From Sphingobacterium sp. UT-1RO-CII-1 (GTDB lineage Bacteria; Bacteroidota; Bacteroidia; Sphingobacteriales; Sphingobacteriaceae): a DNA stretch of 64,000 nucleotides. Below are positions 57,283 through 64,000 of this stretch, piece by piece (the stretch's first letter is position 1; each line of letters begins with the position of its first letter). A program made the translations under genes and the position numbers. The DNA is taken from NCBI RefSeq assembly GCF_026711005.1, contig NZ_JAPPVJ010000002.1, forward strand, positions 186,001 through 250,000, in the 5' to 3' direction. Under the pieces are notes generated by a model that saw only the letters and a list, made by a program, of their open reading frames with translations, searched no databases and was not told the origin of the DNA.

Positions 57283-58227
57283 TTATTTTTCCAACATCCC
57301 CCAGCCGCTCATCATAATCGCTAATGATTTAAACCCCCAATTCATGTCATCAATAGAATAAACTGGGGCACCAATTTTACTCGTTAAGTTTTTTGGACTA
57401 ATCGCATGCTCTTTAATATTTTTTGGCTTCATAATTAACGTCGGGCTTTCATTTTTTAGATAATAAATATCTAAACGCAAGATACCATCATTTTCTGCTA
57501 AATAGAATGGGTGTGTAAAATTTATAGTGTTGCTGAATAACGGTGAAGTATAAACAATTATTTTTTGTAATTGCAAAGGGGTGTTTTCGTCGACGAATTT
57601 AGGCACATACTCTATAGCGCTACATTCATACCCTAGAATATTTCGTTTTTCACTTTGAACCTCACGTTCAAAACCACTAAAATCAATAGTATTTATAGCA
57701 GTTATACCCGTATTTTGAGAGGGCCTATAGGAGGTATATACAACTCTGTCTTCTTTGGCAATTTCATCAAATTTAGTGAGTGTTTCTAAATAGATGCTAC
57801 CTTTATCTAGGGATGTGTTATGATAGTTATGCATGTTCCAACCAAAGCCACGAACATCTGCTAGCACTTCATTGTTTTTCAAATAATAAGTGCATTCCGA
57901 AATATTCATAGTCATAGCTAAAGCTACTAATGGATTTTGGTTTCCAGCCCTTCTTATTACATCAACTATATTTTTTACTTCTTCGTCTTTTTCTATTAAA
58001 TTTTCATATTGTCGTTTTACATCATTTTCTGAAAAATCTATTTTGTTAATAATCCCGCCCAAATCAATATCATTACTAAAAATTCCCATTTCAACAGATC
58101 CTTCGGTAAACGGCTTATTAATTATCTGACCATTGTCATCATCTCCTATTGGCTTCTCCACTTCAGAGTCACTACAACTAAATAAAAGAAATAAAGAGAA
58201 CATACTATGCGTAATAATTCCTTTCAT
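57283..58227 (-). CDS. Unknown lipoprotein (314 aa)
   Basis: When started at 58227 the protein has a signal peptide ending at LLFSC (about residue 18) followed by an acidic linker. The body is strand-rich with NILGYECSAIEYVPKF, a pattern similar to DUF4412/GLPGLI-type Bacteroidota proteins, but the match is not strong enough to assign. I rejected the longer frame because it adds 50 residues before a clear signal peptide. It is divergent from the LuxR-type response regulator 300 bases away. Confidence 0.65.
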   Translation of the reverse strand: MKGIITHSMFSLFLLFSCSDSEVEKPIGDDDNGQIINKPFTEGSVEMGIFSNDIDLGGIINKIDFSENDVKRQYENLIEKDEEVKNIVDVIRRAGNQNPLVALAMTMNISECTYYLKNNEVLADVRGFGWNMHNYHNTSLDKGSIYLETLTKFDEIAKEDRVVYTSYRPSQNTGITAINTIDFSGFEREVQSEKRNILGYECSAIEYVPKFVDENTPLQLQKIIVYTSPLFSNTINFTHPFYLAENDGILRLDIYYLKNESPTLIMKPKNIKEHAISPKNLTSKIGAPVYSIDDMNWGFKSLAIMMSGWGMLEK

Positions 58228-58526
58228 TGATAATAAATTGAAAAAGTATGGTAATTTTCTTTTGAAAAGACAATATTTTGTTAATCCTAAGAAAGTGATG
58301 TTGGCATTTATTTTTATCATCTTGTATTTTATCTTTGATATAAGGTCCAAATTTATGTAAAATGAAAGATCAATCAAATCACCAAAAACCTCGATTAAAT
58401 TTCTAATGGTTTACCATGATTTTTTAGAGGATAGAAAAAAAATAAGTACCCTACTGCCATACTCAACATAATTGTTGATATATTACCGCATGCAAAAAAA
58501 GCAGGACTATAAATGTAGATATATCA

Positions 58527-59153
58527 ATGAATAACTCTTTAAATTTAGTAATAGTAGATGATCATCCAATGATTGTAGAAGGATTACAATCATTACTAAA
58601 ACAAAAGAAAAAATTTAGGATATCTGCTTTTACAAAAGGTATCCCCGCTTTAGACTTCATTTGCGAAAACAGAACAGACATTGTCTTGCTCGATATTATG
58701 TTAAGCGACGGAAATGGCCTTGAGTTTTGTAAAAAAATCAAGGAGAAATCACCTAAAACAATTGTAATAGGAATAAGCAACCAAGCTGAGCGAAGCATTA
58801 TCTTTAGATTTTTAGAGAACGGCGGTAATGGATATATTCTAAAAAATGCTGATGCTAAGGAAATAGTACAGTGTATTGAAAATTCACTGAAAGGCGATCT
58901 TGCATTGACCAAAGAAGTGAAGCAAATTATGACCAGACCAATTACTAATAACTATGAACTCCCCCGATTAACGAAACGTGAACAACAGATTCTAAAAGCG
59001 ATTGCTAATGGTGCCATTTCTTCCAAAATAGCAGAAGAACTATTCATTTCGGTAATTACCGTAGAAACACACAGGAGAAACCTACTTAAAAAGTTCAAAG
59101 CTAAAAATATGATCGAACTCGTTAAAATAGCGACCGAAAATAAACTGATATAA
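58527..59153 (+). CDS. NarL/FixJ-type response regulator, orphan
   Basis: The 208-residue protein has a receiver domain with Asp11-Asp12, phospho-acceptor Asp56 (DIVLLDIML) and Lys104-region GYILKNADAKEIV. The C-terminal LuxR-type helix-turn-helix (145-205; LTKREQQILKAIANGAISSKIAEELFIS) binds DNA. No histidine kinase is adjacent. The 299-base gap upstream (58228-58526) is AT-rich and may hold its promoter, but I see no clear box. Confidence 0.92.
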   Translation: MNNSLNLVIVDDHPMIVEGLQSLLKQKKKFRISAFTKGIPALDFICENRTDIVLLDIMLSDGNGLEFCKKIKEKSPKTIVIGISNQAERSIIFRFLENGGNGYILKNADAKEIVQCIENSLKGDLALTKEVKQIMTRPITNNYELPRLTKREQQILKAIANGAISSKIAEELFISVITVETHRRNLLKKFKAKNMIELVKIATENKLI

Positions 59154-59397
59154 AAGGTTTTATATTTAAAGTCTAGTAATCCTTTAAAACTAGACAACAA
59201 TGCCTTAAATACCTATGTCCATAGATAAAGGTTAAAAACAATTTTACCAGCCAAAAGCTCAAAATTATTGGTAGTTTTGCTAGCACTCTGGTCTAAAACC
59301 GAAGGATGAAGAGACACATAACCTGGTCAGCTTACGGTAAAGCGTCATTCAGATAGCGCTGCATTAGATCCATAATACTATTTTGATTTAAACGAAG

Positions 59398-60120
59398 ATG
59401 GAAGGTAAAATAATTACTATTGAAGGATTAGATGGTTCAGGCAAATCAACTCAAATTGAGTTACTGACTGCTAAGTTGAATAAATTAGGTGTTAAACATA
59501 AATTTATACATTTTCCAATGCTAAATCAAGGAGAATACGGCAATCTTATTGCTAAGTATCTTCGAGGCGAATTAGGCTCATTAGAACATGTACATCCTAA
59601 ACTAGTTGCCCTCCTATTTGCGGAAGACAGAAATGAACACAAACCTTTGCTTGAAGAATGGTTGAGCGAAGGTTATCTCGTCATTATGGACAGATATGTC
59701 AATTCTAATATCGCTTTTCAATGTGCAAAAACTAAAGAACACACTGACAAAACAGATCTAAAGAAATGGATTCTTGATTTTGAGTTTGGCCATAATAAAC
59801 TACCGGAACCAGATCTGTCATTCTTTTTAAATGTACCTTTCAGCCATATAGAAAACTCATTAAATTCGGCAAGAACAGGAGCTGACAGAGCATATCTGAA
59901 TGGAAAAAAAGACATACATGAGGACTCTCTGGAACTACAAAGGAATGTATATAGCGAGTATTTAGCCATGCTGAAGGAACAGGCCGATTTTCATAAAATT
60001 GACTGCTTTGGCAATGACGAAAAGTGGTTGTCAAAAGAGCAGATTCACGACGCAATTTTTGAAAAAATACAACTAGTGGACAGTACGATCCTGAACAATA
60101 GAATATTGGACAGCAAGTAA
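59398..60120 (+). CDS. Thymidylate kinase-like protein
   Basis: The 240-residue P-loop kinase has ITIEGLDGSGKSTQIELL (Walker A, residues 6-23) and VIMDRYVNSNIAFQCAK, which fits the DRY motif of dTMP kinases, then a lid region with RTGADRAYL. It is slightly longer than bacterial Tmk (about 210). It would convert dTMP to dTDP. The rather divergent lid leaves open a related deoxynucleotide kinase. The 244 bases upstream include a GTCTAGT/ACTAGAC inverted repeat and nothing else clear. Confidence 0.8.
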   Translation: MEGKIITIEGLDGSGKSTQIELLTAKLNKLGVKHKFIHFPMLNQGEYGNLIAKYLRGELGSLEHVHPKLVALLFAEDRNEHKPLLEEWLSEGYLVIMDRYVNSNIAFQCAKTKEHTDKTDLKKWILDFEFGHNKLPEPDLSFFLNVPFSHIENSLNSARTGADRAYLNGKKDIHEDSLELQRNVYSEYLAMLKEQADFHKIDCFGNDEKWLSKEQIHDAIFEKIQLVDSTILNNRILDSK

Positions 60121-60198
60121 AATAAAGATAGTTCTAGAATAAGCAGAAGGCTCAATGCTCTCTTTAAACAGGATTGAATACAAGCTCATAATAATACG

Positions 60199-60206
60199 TA
60201 CTTTTG
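60199..60206 (+). promoter_or_regulatory. Promoter box for the DEAD-box helicase, leaderless
   Basis: TACTTTTG is followed by TGAA and the ATG at 60211. If transcription starts there, the mRNA has no leader, or translation begins at the in-frame ATG at 60238. Confidence 0.45.
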
Positions 60207-60210
60207 TGAA

Positions 60211-61515
60211 ATGCAAATAGAAAGAATACTAAAGAGCATGCAGATTGACGAGCTCAATGAAATGCAAAAGTCTGTCGTGCAACAGCATATACCAAAAAAA
60301 GACTTTGTTTTGTATGCGCCAACAGGCAGCGGAAAAACTTTAGCTTTTTGCTTAATCCTTACTAAATATTTACAACAGAAGATAAATAACACCCAAGTTT
60401 TAATTATTGTTCCAAGCCGTGAGCTTGCGCTTCAGATTGAAAACGTGACAAAAAAGGTAAATCAAAACTTTAAAGTAACCTGCTGCTACGGAGGGAACAG
60501 TACTAAAACAGAACGCAATAAACTCAGAGATGCTCCGGCTATAATTGTAGGTACACCCGGGAGGCTGTTATACCATTTCGATCGCAATCATATTAATAGC
60601 GACAATCTAACAACAGTAGTACTCGATGAGTTTGACAAATCGTTGGAATTTGGTTTTCAGCCGCAAATGGAGAGTATTATAAAATATCTTCCTAACCTAA
60701 CAACGAGAATTCTAACTTCAGCAACAAAAATGGAGGAGATCCCCTCATTTTCAGGACTGAATGATTATGTGTTATGTGACTTTTCTTCCGATAAACAGAT
60801 TTCACCTAATTTAAAAATAAAAAAGATTATTTCACCAGCTAAATATAAGCTGAGAACATTGTTTGATTTACTGTGCAGCAATGGTTCGAAAAAGACTCTG
60901 ATATTTTGTAATCATCGTGATGCGGTTGATCATATCAGTGAACTATTGGAAGACAGGGACATCACTCATGATTTATTTCATGGAGGTTTGGAGCAAACAG
61001 ATCGAGAATTAGCGATTTTGAAATTTAAAAATAATTCAAACAGAATACTGATAGCAACTGATTTAGCAGCACGTGGGCTGGACATTCCTGAAATAGATAG
61101 TATTATTCATTATCAGTTACCCTACCAGGAAGATTCCTTTATCCACAGAAACGGACGTACAGCCAGAATGCAAGCACAGGGTGAAGTATATGTATTACTG
61201 AACCCAGAAGAAAATTACCCTTACTTGCCAGAGCATGTAGAGGAAATTAAACTCGATGGAGAATATCCCCTACCGCCAAAATCGCCCTATGTGACTTTGT
61301 ATGTAACAGGAGGAAAAAAGGACAAGATAAGCAAAACGGATATACTTGGTTTTTTACTTAGTTTTGAATCCATAGAAAAAGCACATATCGGATTGATTGA
61401 AATAAAAGATCAGGAGTCTTATGTAGCTGTGGACCGATCTATGGCCATAGCAATTATTAAGGGAGCAAACAACGGAAAGGTAAAAGGCAGAAAAGTTCGT
61501 ATCGGCCGAACATAA
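60211..61515 (+). CDS. DEAD-box RNA helicase with a DEFD motif II
   Basis: This 434-residue protein has a Q-motif (NEMQKSVVQQHIP), Walker A APTGSGKT (36-43), PSRELALQ, TPGRLL, motif II VVLDEFD (139-142, DEFD in place of DEAD), TSAT (169-172), and the second RecA domain (LIFCNHRDAVDHI, ATDLAARGLDIPEID and HRNGRTARM). The C-terminal 70 residues (EKAHIGLIEIKD...KGRKVRIGRT) resemble the DbpA RNA-binding domain. It probably acts in ribosome assembly or RNA remodelling. The end is convergent with coaD. Confidence 0.92.
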   Translation: MQIERILKSMQIDELNEMQKSVVQQHIPKKDFVLYAPTGSGKTLAFCLILTKYLQQKINNTQVLIIVPSRELALQIENVTKKVNQNFKVTCCYGGNSTKTERNKLRDAPAIIVGTPGRLLYHFDRNHINSDNLTTVVLDEFDKSLEFGFQPQMESIIKYLPNLTTRILTSATKMEEIPSFSGLNDYVLCDFSSDKQISPNLKIKKIISPAKYKLRTLFDLLCSNGSKKTLIFCNHRDAVDHISELLEDRDITHDLFHGGLEQTDRELAILKFKNNSNRILIATDLAARGLDIPEIDSIIHYQLPYQEDSFIHRNGRTARMQAQGEVYVLLNPEENYPYLPEHVEEIKLDGEYPLPPKSPYVTLYVTGGKKDKISKTDILGFLLSFESIEKAHIGLIEIKDQESYVAVDRSMAIAIIKGANNGKVKGRKVRIGRT

Positions 61516-61519
61516 CAAC

Positions 61520-61987
61520 CTAAGTAATTAAATATTCTTTAACTTCTCTAGGAACCAAATGACTTATGTCTCCTCCATTAGCATATATATCTCTTACAAT
61601 AGTGGAAGAGATATGTGCTAGACCTGACCTAGCAATAAGAAAGTAGCTTTCTATTTTTGGCGCTAGCAGTAAATTATTTTGTGCTATAGCGTTTTCGAAT
61701 TCGAAATCTTTTGAACTACGCAATCCACGCAGTATAAAAGTAGCATCTACACTTTTGCAATAATCAACAGTGAGGCCCTTAAATTGCTGCACCACAATTT
61801 TAGGATTGTTCGAAAACACATCCTCTATTGAACGTACTCGTACATCAAAAGGCATTAAACCTTTCTTTACACTATTTACACCAATAGCTATAATAATCTT
61901 ATCAAACAAAGGAAGCGCTCTTTCAACTAAGTCTTGATGTGCATTGGTAAATGGATCAAAGGAACCCGGAAAAACAGCTATTTTCAT
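61520..61987 (-). CDS. coaD: Pantetheine-phosphate adenylyltransferase
   Basis: The 155-residue nucleotidyltransferase starts MKIAVFPGSFDPFTNAHQDLV with the T/HxGH-type motif. It has GLTVDYCKSVDATFILRGLRSSKDFEFE and ISSTIVRDIYANGGDIS, the conserved CoaD segments. It makes dephospho-CoA. It is the last gene of the DUF3822-rsmD-coaD operon, 11 bases after rsmD. Confidence 0.97.
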   Translation of the reverse strand: MKIAVFPGSFDPFTNAHQDLVERALPLFDKIIIAIGVNSVKKGLMPFDVRVRSIEDVFSNNPKIVVQQFKGLTVDYCKSVDATFILRGLRSSKDFEFENAIAQNNLLLAPKIESYFLIARSGLAHISSTIVRDIYANGGDISHLVPREVKEYLIT

Positions 61988-61998
61988 CGTCTAAAATA

Positions 61999-62541
61999 TT
62001 ATATTGTTGTGAAATCAAAAAAACTGAAAGAAGAGTAGCCATATTTTCTAGTATCTTTCAAAAAAGGAGAGCTATTCATCTTCCGAGCACTGGGATGCTC
62101 CACTACAAGTAAGCCATCTTCTTTCAACAAACCAGCTTCTAAAATAAGATCAGCTATTTGTGGTAAAATAGGCATATCAAATGGTGGATCAACGAAGATA
62201 AAATCATACTGTTGCTTATTTGTTTTAATAAACTTAAGCACATCTGCCTTTACTCCTTTGATAGTATTGATTTCTAGTTTTTTGCTAATTTCTTTAATAA
62301 ACTGTATGCATTTAAAATGTATGTCAACAGCGTCTACCCTTTCAGCACCACGCGAAGCCAATTCCAAACTGATATTGCCCGTTCCCGCAAAAAGATCCAA
62401 GCATACTGCCCCGTCCAATTCAATTTTATTGTTCAAAATATTAAACAAAGCTTCTTTAGCTATATCCGTCGTTGGTCGAACCGGGAGATTTGCTGGCGCA
62501 TTAATACGAATACCACTATACTGACCACCGATTATACGCAT
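61999..62541 (-). CDS. rsmD: 16S rRNA (guanine-966-N2)-methyltransferase RsmD
   Basis: The 180-residue methyltransferase has the N-terminal RIIGGQYSGIRINAPANLPVRPTTDIAKEALFNIL signature, with SAM motif LDLFAGTGNISLELASRGA and the catalytic DPPF (FIFVDPPFD). It methylates G966 of 16S rRNA. Its start overlaps the end of the DUF3822 gene by 10 bases and coaD follows, a common rsmD-coaD pairing. Confidence 0.96.
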   Translation of the reverse strand: MRIIGGQYSGIRINAPANLPVRPTTDIAKEALFNILNNKIELDGAVCLDLFAGTGNISLELASRGAERVDAVDIHFKCIQFIKEISKKLEINTIKGVKADVLKFIKTNKQQYDFIFVDPPFDMPILPQIADLILEAGLLKEDGLLVVEHPSARKMNSSPFLKDTRKYGYSSFSFFDFTTI

Positions 62542-63326
62542 AACACCGAATCTAATAAAGTATGCAATAAAGCAGCTTCTTTTTCTACATCTCCTCTCTC
62601 AGAAGTTAACACTGTTTTTGATGTTATATAAGTAACATTATTAGTGAATCGCTGCAACACACTAGCATACTCATGCGCATCTGTAGCGCCAGAAACTAAA
62701 ATTTTAGAGACATGGCTAGATAGCCCTAATGTTTGTATAGTATTGAGCATAAAATAAACTAAATCATCTTTAGTTTCAATCTCAAAAGTGGTAAAGAGCT
62801 GTAATTGTCCTTGTCTATAAACGTAAAAATCGATGTGCATATCCCGCACATTCAAACCGATCAATTCCTCATCTATATGTGCACTTCCATATGCTTCATG
62901 CAGTAAGACCGGGAAGTCCGCTATACATTTAGCTTCCGGAAAAATCGCTTTCCACTTATTATATAATATTAAGTCATACTGGTAGCAAGCCACAATTCCC
63001 TGTTGTGGCAGTGGATAGTTCAGTGTTCTTTCTTTATGCCCATCCTGTAAAAAATCTTGATAAAGATCTTCATCTGCTGCATCAAAAACTTCTTCTGGTA
63101 ATAAAACCAGACTTTGTACAGGAATATTAATATAAACTTCGGAAAAAGGTAAAGCCAATAATTTTATAGCTTCATTATCAGGAGATGCTGAATTATAGAT
63201 ATATAAAGCTTGAATGACATTCTTATCGTCTACAACCAAAAGTGTATCCCTTAAAAAATCTGTTTTAACAAATAACTTATAGGATGATATATGATGTAGT
63301 TGGAAATTTTCTGATGTATATTTCAT
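62532..63326 (-). CDS. DUF3822 protein
   Basis: The 264-residue protein matches DUF3822, a Bacteroidota family of unknown function whose fold resembles ASKHA (actin/Hsp70-like) ATPases. Visible elements are LLLVD-type strands (DTLLVVDDKNVIQALYIYN), VYINIPVQSLVLLP and GLNVRDMHIDFYVYRQGQL. It has no signal peptide. It is the first gene of the rsmD-coaD operon and overlaps rsmD by 10 bases, so a role tied to ribosome or CoA metabolism is possible but unproven. Confidence 0.85.
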   Translation of the reverse strand: MKYTSENFQLHHISSYKLFVKTDFLRDTLLVVDDKNVIQALYIYNSASPDNEAIKLLALPFSEVYINIPVQSLVLLPEEVFDAADEDLYQDFLQDGHKERTLNYPLPQQGIVACYQYDLILYNKWKAIFPEAKCIADFPVLLHEAYGSAHIDEELIGLNVRDMHIDFYVYRQGQLQLFTTFEIETKDDLVYFMLNTIQTLGLSSHVSKILVSGATDAHEYASVLQRFTNNVTYITSKTVLTSERGDVEKEAALLHTLLDSVLCV

Positions 63327-63364
63327 GTAATTTAAAGTACCGGTAAGCCCTGCTTACTTCTAAA

Positions 63365-63372
63365 CAAATTTA
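63365..63372 (-). promoter_or_regulatory. Promoter box for the DUF3822-rsmD-coaD operon
   Basis: TAAATTTG on the minus strand ends 38 bases before the ATG at 63326. Confidence 0.45.
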
Positions 63373-63404
63373 GCTTTTACAATTGATTTGACCAACCTTT
63401 TAAA

Positions 63405-63412
63405 TAACTTTG
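63405..63412 (+). promoter_or_regulatory. Promoter box for the SF1 helicase, leaderless
   Basis: TAACTTTG is followed by AGT and ATG. A TTG at 63383-63385 sits 19 bases upstream as a possible -33 box. The expected start is the A of the ATG itself. Confidence 0.5.
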
Positions 63413-63415
63413 AGT

Positions 63416-64000
63416 ATGTACATTAAAAAGCTACTTACCCAACATTTTTCTCAACATCCGACTTCGGATCAATTGGCTGCTTTTAATGAATTGGATAAGT
63501 TTTTAAGCACGTTTAATGAGGCAAACTGTTTTGTATTGCGGGGTTATGCTGGGACCGGAAAAACAACTATTATAGGCGCAGTTGTTTCTATATTGCCCCA
63601 ACTAAACAAACGAACTGTTTTACTAGCTCCTACGGGCCGGGCTGCAAAAGTGATGAGCCATTACTCCGGACGTAAGGCCTATACAGTACATAAAAAAATA
63701 TACAGGAAGAAGTCTGCATCCAGTCTTGAGTTAGATTTTACGCTAGCCGAAAACCTCCACGAAAACACCCTTTTTATTATTGATGAGGCTTCGATGATTT
63801 CCGATGAAAGTGCGCATGTGTTTTCAAATTCCGTTTTAGACGATTTAATACGCTATGTACGAAGTGGTAAGAATTGTTGCTTGATGTTTGTCGGCGATAC
63901 TGCCCAATTACCCCCAGTCGGAATGCTGGAGAGCCCTGCACTAGACGCCGCTTACTTAGCATCAAAATATTATTTGACAGTATTTTACTATGAACTAAGG
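63416..64000 (+). CDS. SF1B (RecD/Pif1-like) DNA helicase, N-terminal part (cut by window edge)
   Basis: The frame is open from the ATG at 63416 to the end of the window (195 codons). It has Walker A RGYAGTGKTT, LAPTGRAAKVM (motif Ia), motif II TLFIIDEASMI and motif III GDTAQLPPVG, the RecD-like order seen in the AAA/ATP-dependent helicase family of Bacteroidota. It probably unwinds DNA during repair or recombination. The C-terminal helicase half lies outside. A leaderless promoter box ends 3 bases before the ATG. Confidence 0.9.
   Translation, partial: MYIKKLLTQHFSQHPTSDQLAAFNELDKFLSTFNEANCFVLRGYAGTGKTTIIGAVVSILPQLNKRTVLLAPTGRAAKVMSHYSGRKAYTVHKKIYRKKSASSLELDFTLAENLHENTLFIIDEASMISDESAHVFSNSVLDDLIRYVRSGKNCCLMFVGDTAQLPPVGMLESPALDAAYLASKYYLTVFYYELR

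Noticed and set aside
58228..58377. Upstream extension of the unknown lipoprotein
   Set aside because: It adds 50 residues before a clear lipoprotein signal, so the ATG at 58227 is preferred.

Overview
The window is AT-rich, densely coded chromosomal DNA from a member of the Bacteroidota, most likely family Sphingobacteriaceae (Sphingobacterium/Pedobacter-like). The evidence is a SusC/SusD pair, an Oar-like TonB-dependent receptor, DUF4296, DUF3822 and DUF4886 proteins, repeated TAnnTTTG promoter boxes of the Bacteroidota type, and an almost complete lack of Shine-Dalgarno sequences. Nearly everything is core chromosome. I see no phage, integrase, insertion sequence, CRISPR array, rRNA or tRNA gene.

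Layout. Positions 1-8.2 kb carry the end of glutamate dehydrogenase, a SIRT5-like deacylase, an ATP-cone/nuclease fusion, a two-gene 5'-nucleotidase followed by an MFS transporter, recR and a LOG-family hydrolase. Positions 8.3-14.8 kb (minus strand) hold an Oar-like TonB receptor broken by an in-frame TAA, mutS2 and a DUF4296 lipoprotein. Positions 14.9-19.1 kb hold a PLP-homeostasis protein, a DUF3298 lipoprotein, aspartate kinase and a methyltransferase. Positions 19.2-23.3 kb are a sulfane-sulfur cluster: a TauE-like permease, a CstB-like persulfide dioxygenase/rhodanese, a rhodanese, a methyltransferase, a DUF2892 membrane protein and a thioredoxin. After a divergent MFS/AraC pair comes a methionine block (25.4-28.5 kb): a promoter, a SAM-I riboswitch, a 31-codon leader ORF with tandem Cys codons inside mutually exclusive hairpins, metY and homoserine dehydrogenase.

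Positions 29.5-40.2 kb are a polysaccharide utilization locus: a SusR-like regulator, SusC, SusD, an SGNH/DUF4886 lipoprotein and a GH144-like lipoprotein. The GH144 match suggests beta-1,2-glucan as substrate. Positions 40.3-50.2 kb hold a small membrane protein, an NtrC-type regulator, RNase P RNA (minus strand), a BaiN-like flavoprotein coupled to a Gfo/Idh/MocA oxidoreductase, argS divergent from arginine decarboxylase, a DAACS symporter and a ferredoxin. Positions 50.3-54.1 kb hold acyl-CoA reductase, a small protein, ftsE, grpE and dnaJ.

Positions 54.4-56.0 kb are a tandem pair of near-identical outer-membrane beta-barrel genes, each behind a conserved sigma-54-like promoter. A 1.3 kb non-coding stretch (56.0-57.28 kb) follows and contains degenerate repeats of about 21 bp. 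The end holds an unknown lipoprotein, a LuxR-type response regulator, a thymidylate kinase-like gene, a DEAD-box helicase with a DEFD motif, the DUF3822-rsmD-coaD operon and the start of an SF1 helicase cut by the window edge.

The best leads are the tandem SAM-riboswitch/cysteine-leader control region before metY, the 21-bp repeat field, the duplicated sigma-54-like outer-membrane units, the nonsense-interrupted TonB receptor, and a set of promoters whose boxes end 3-6 nt before the start codon, which predicts leaderless mRNAs.
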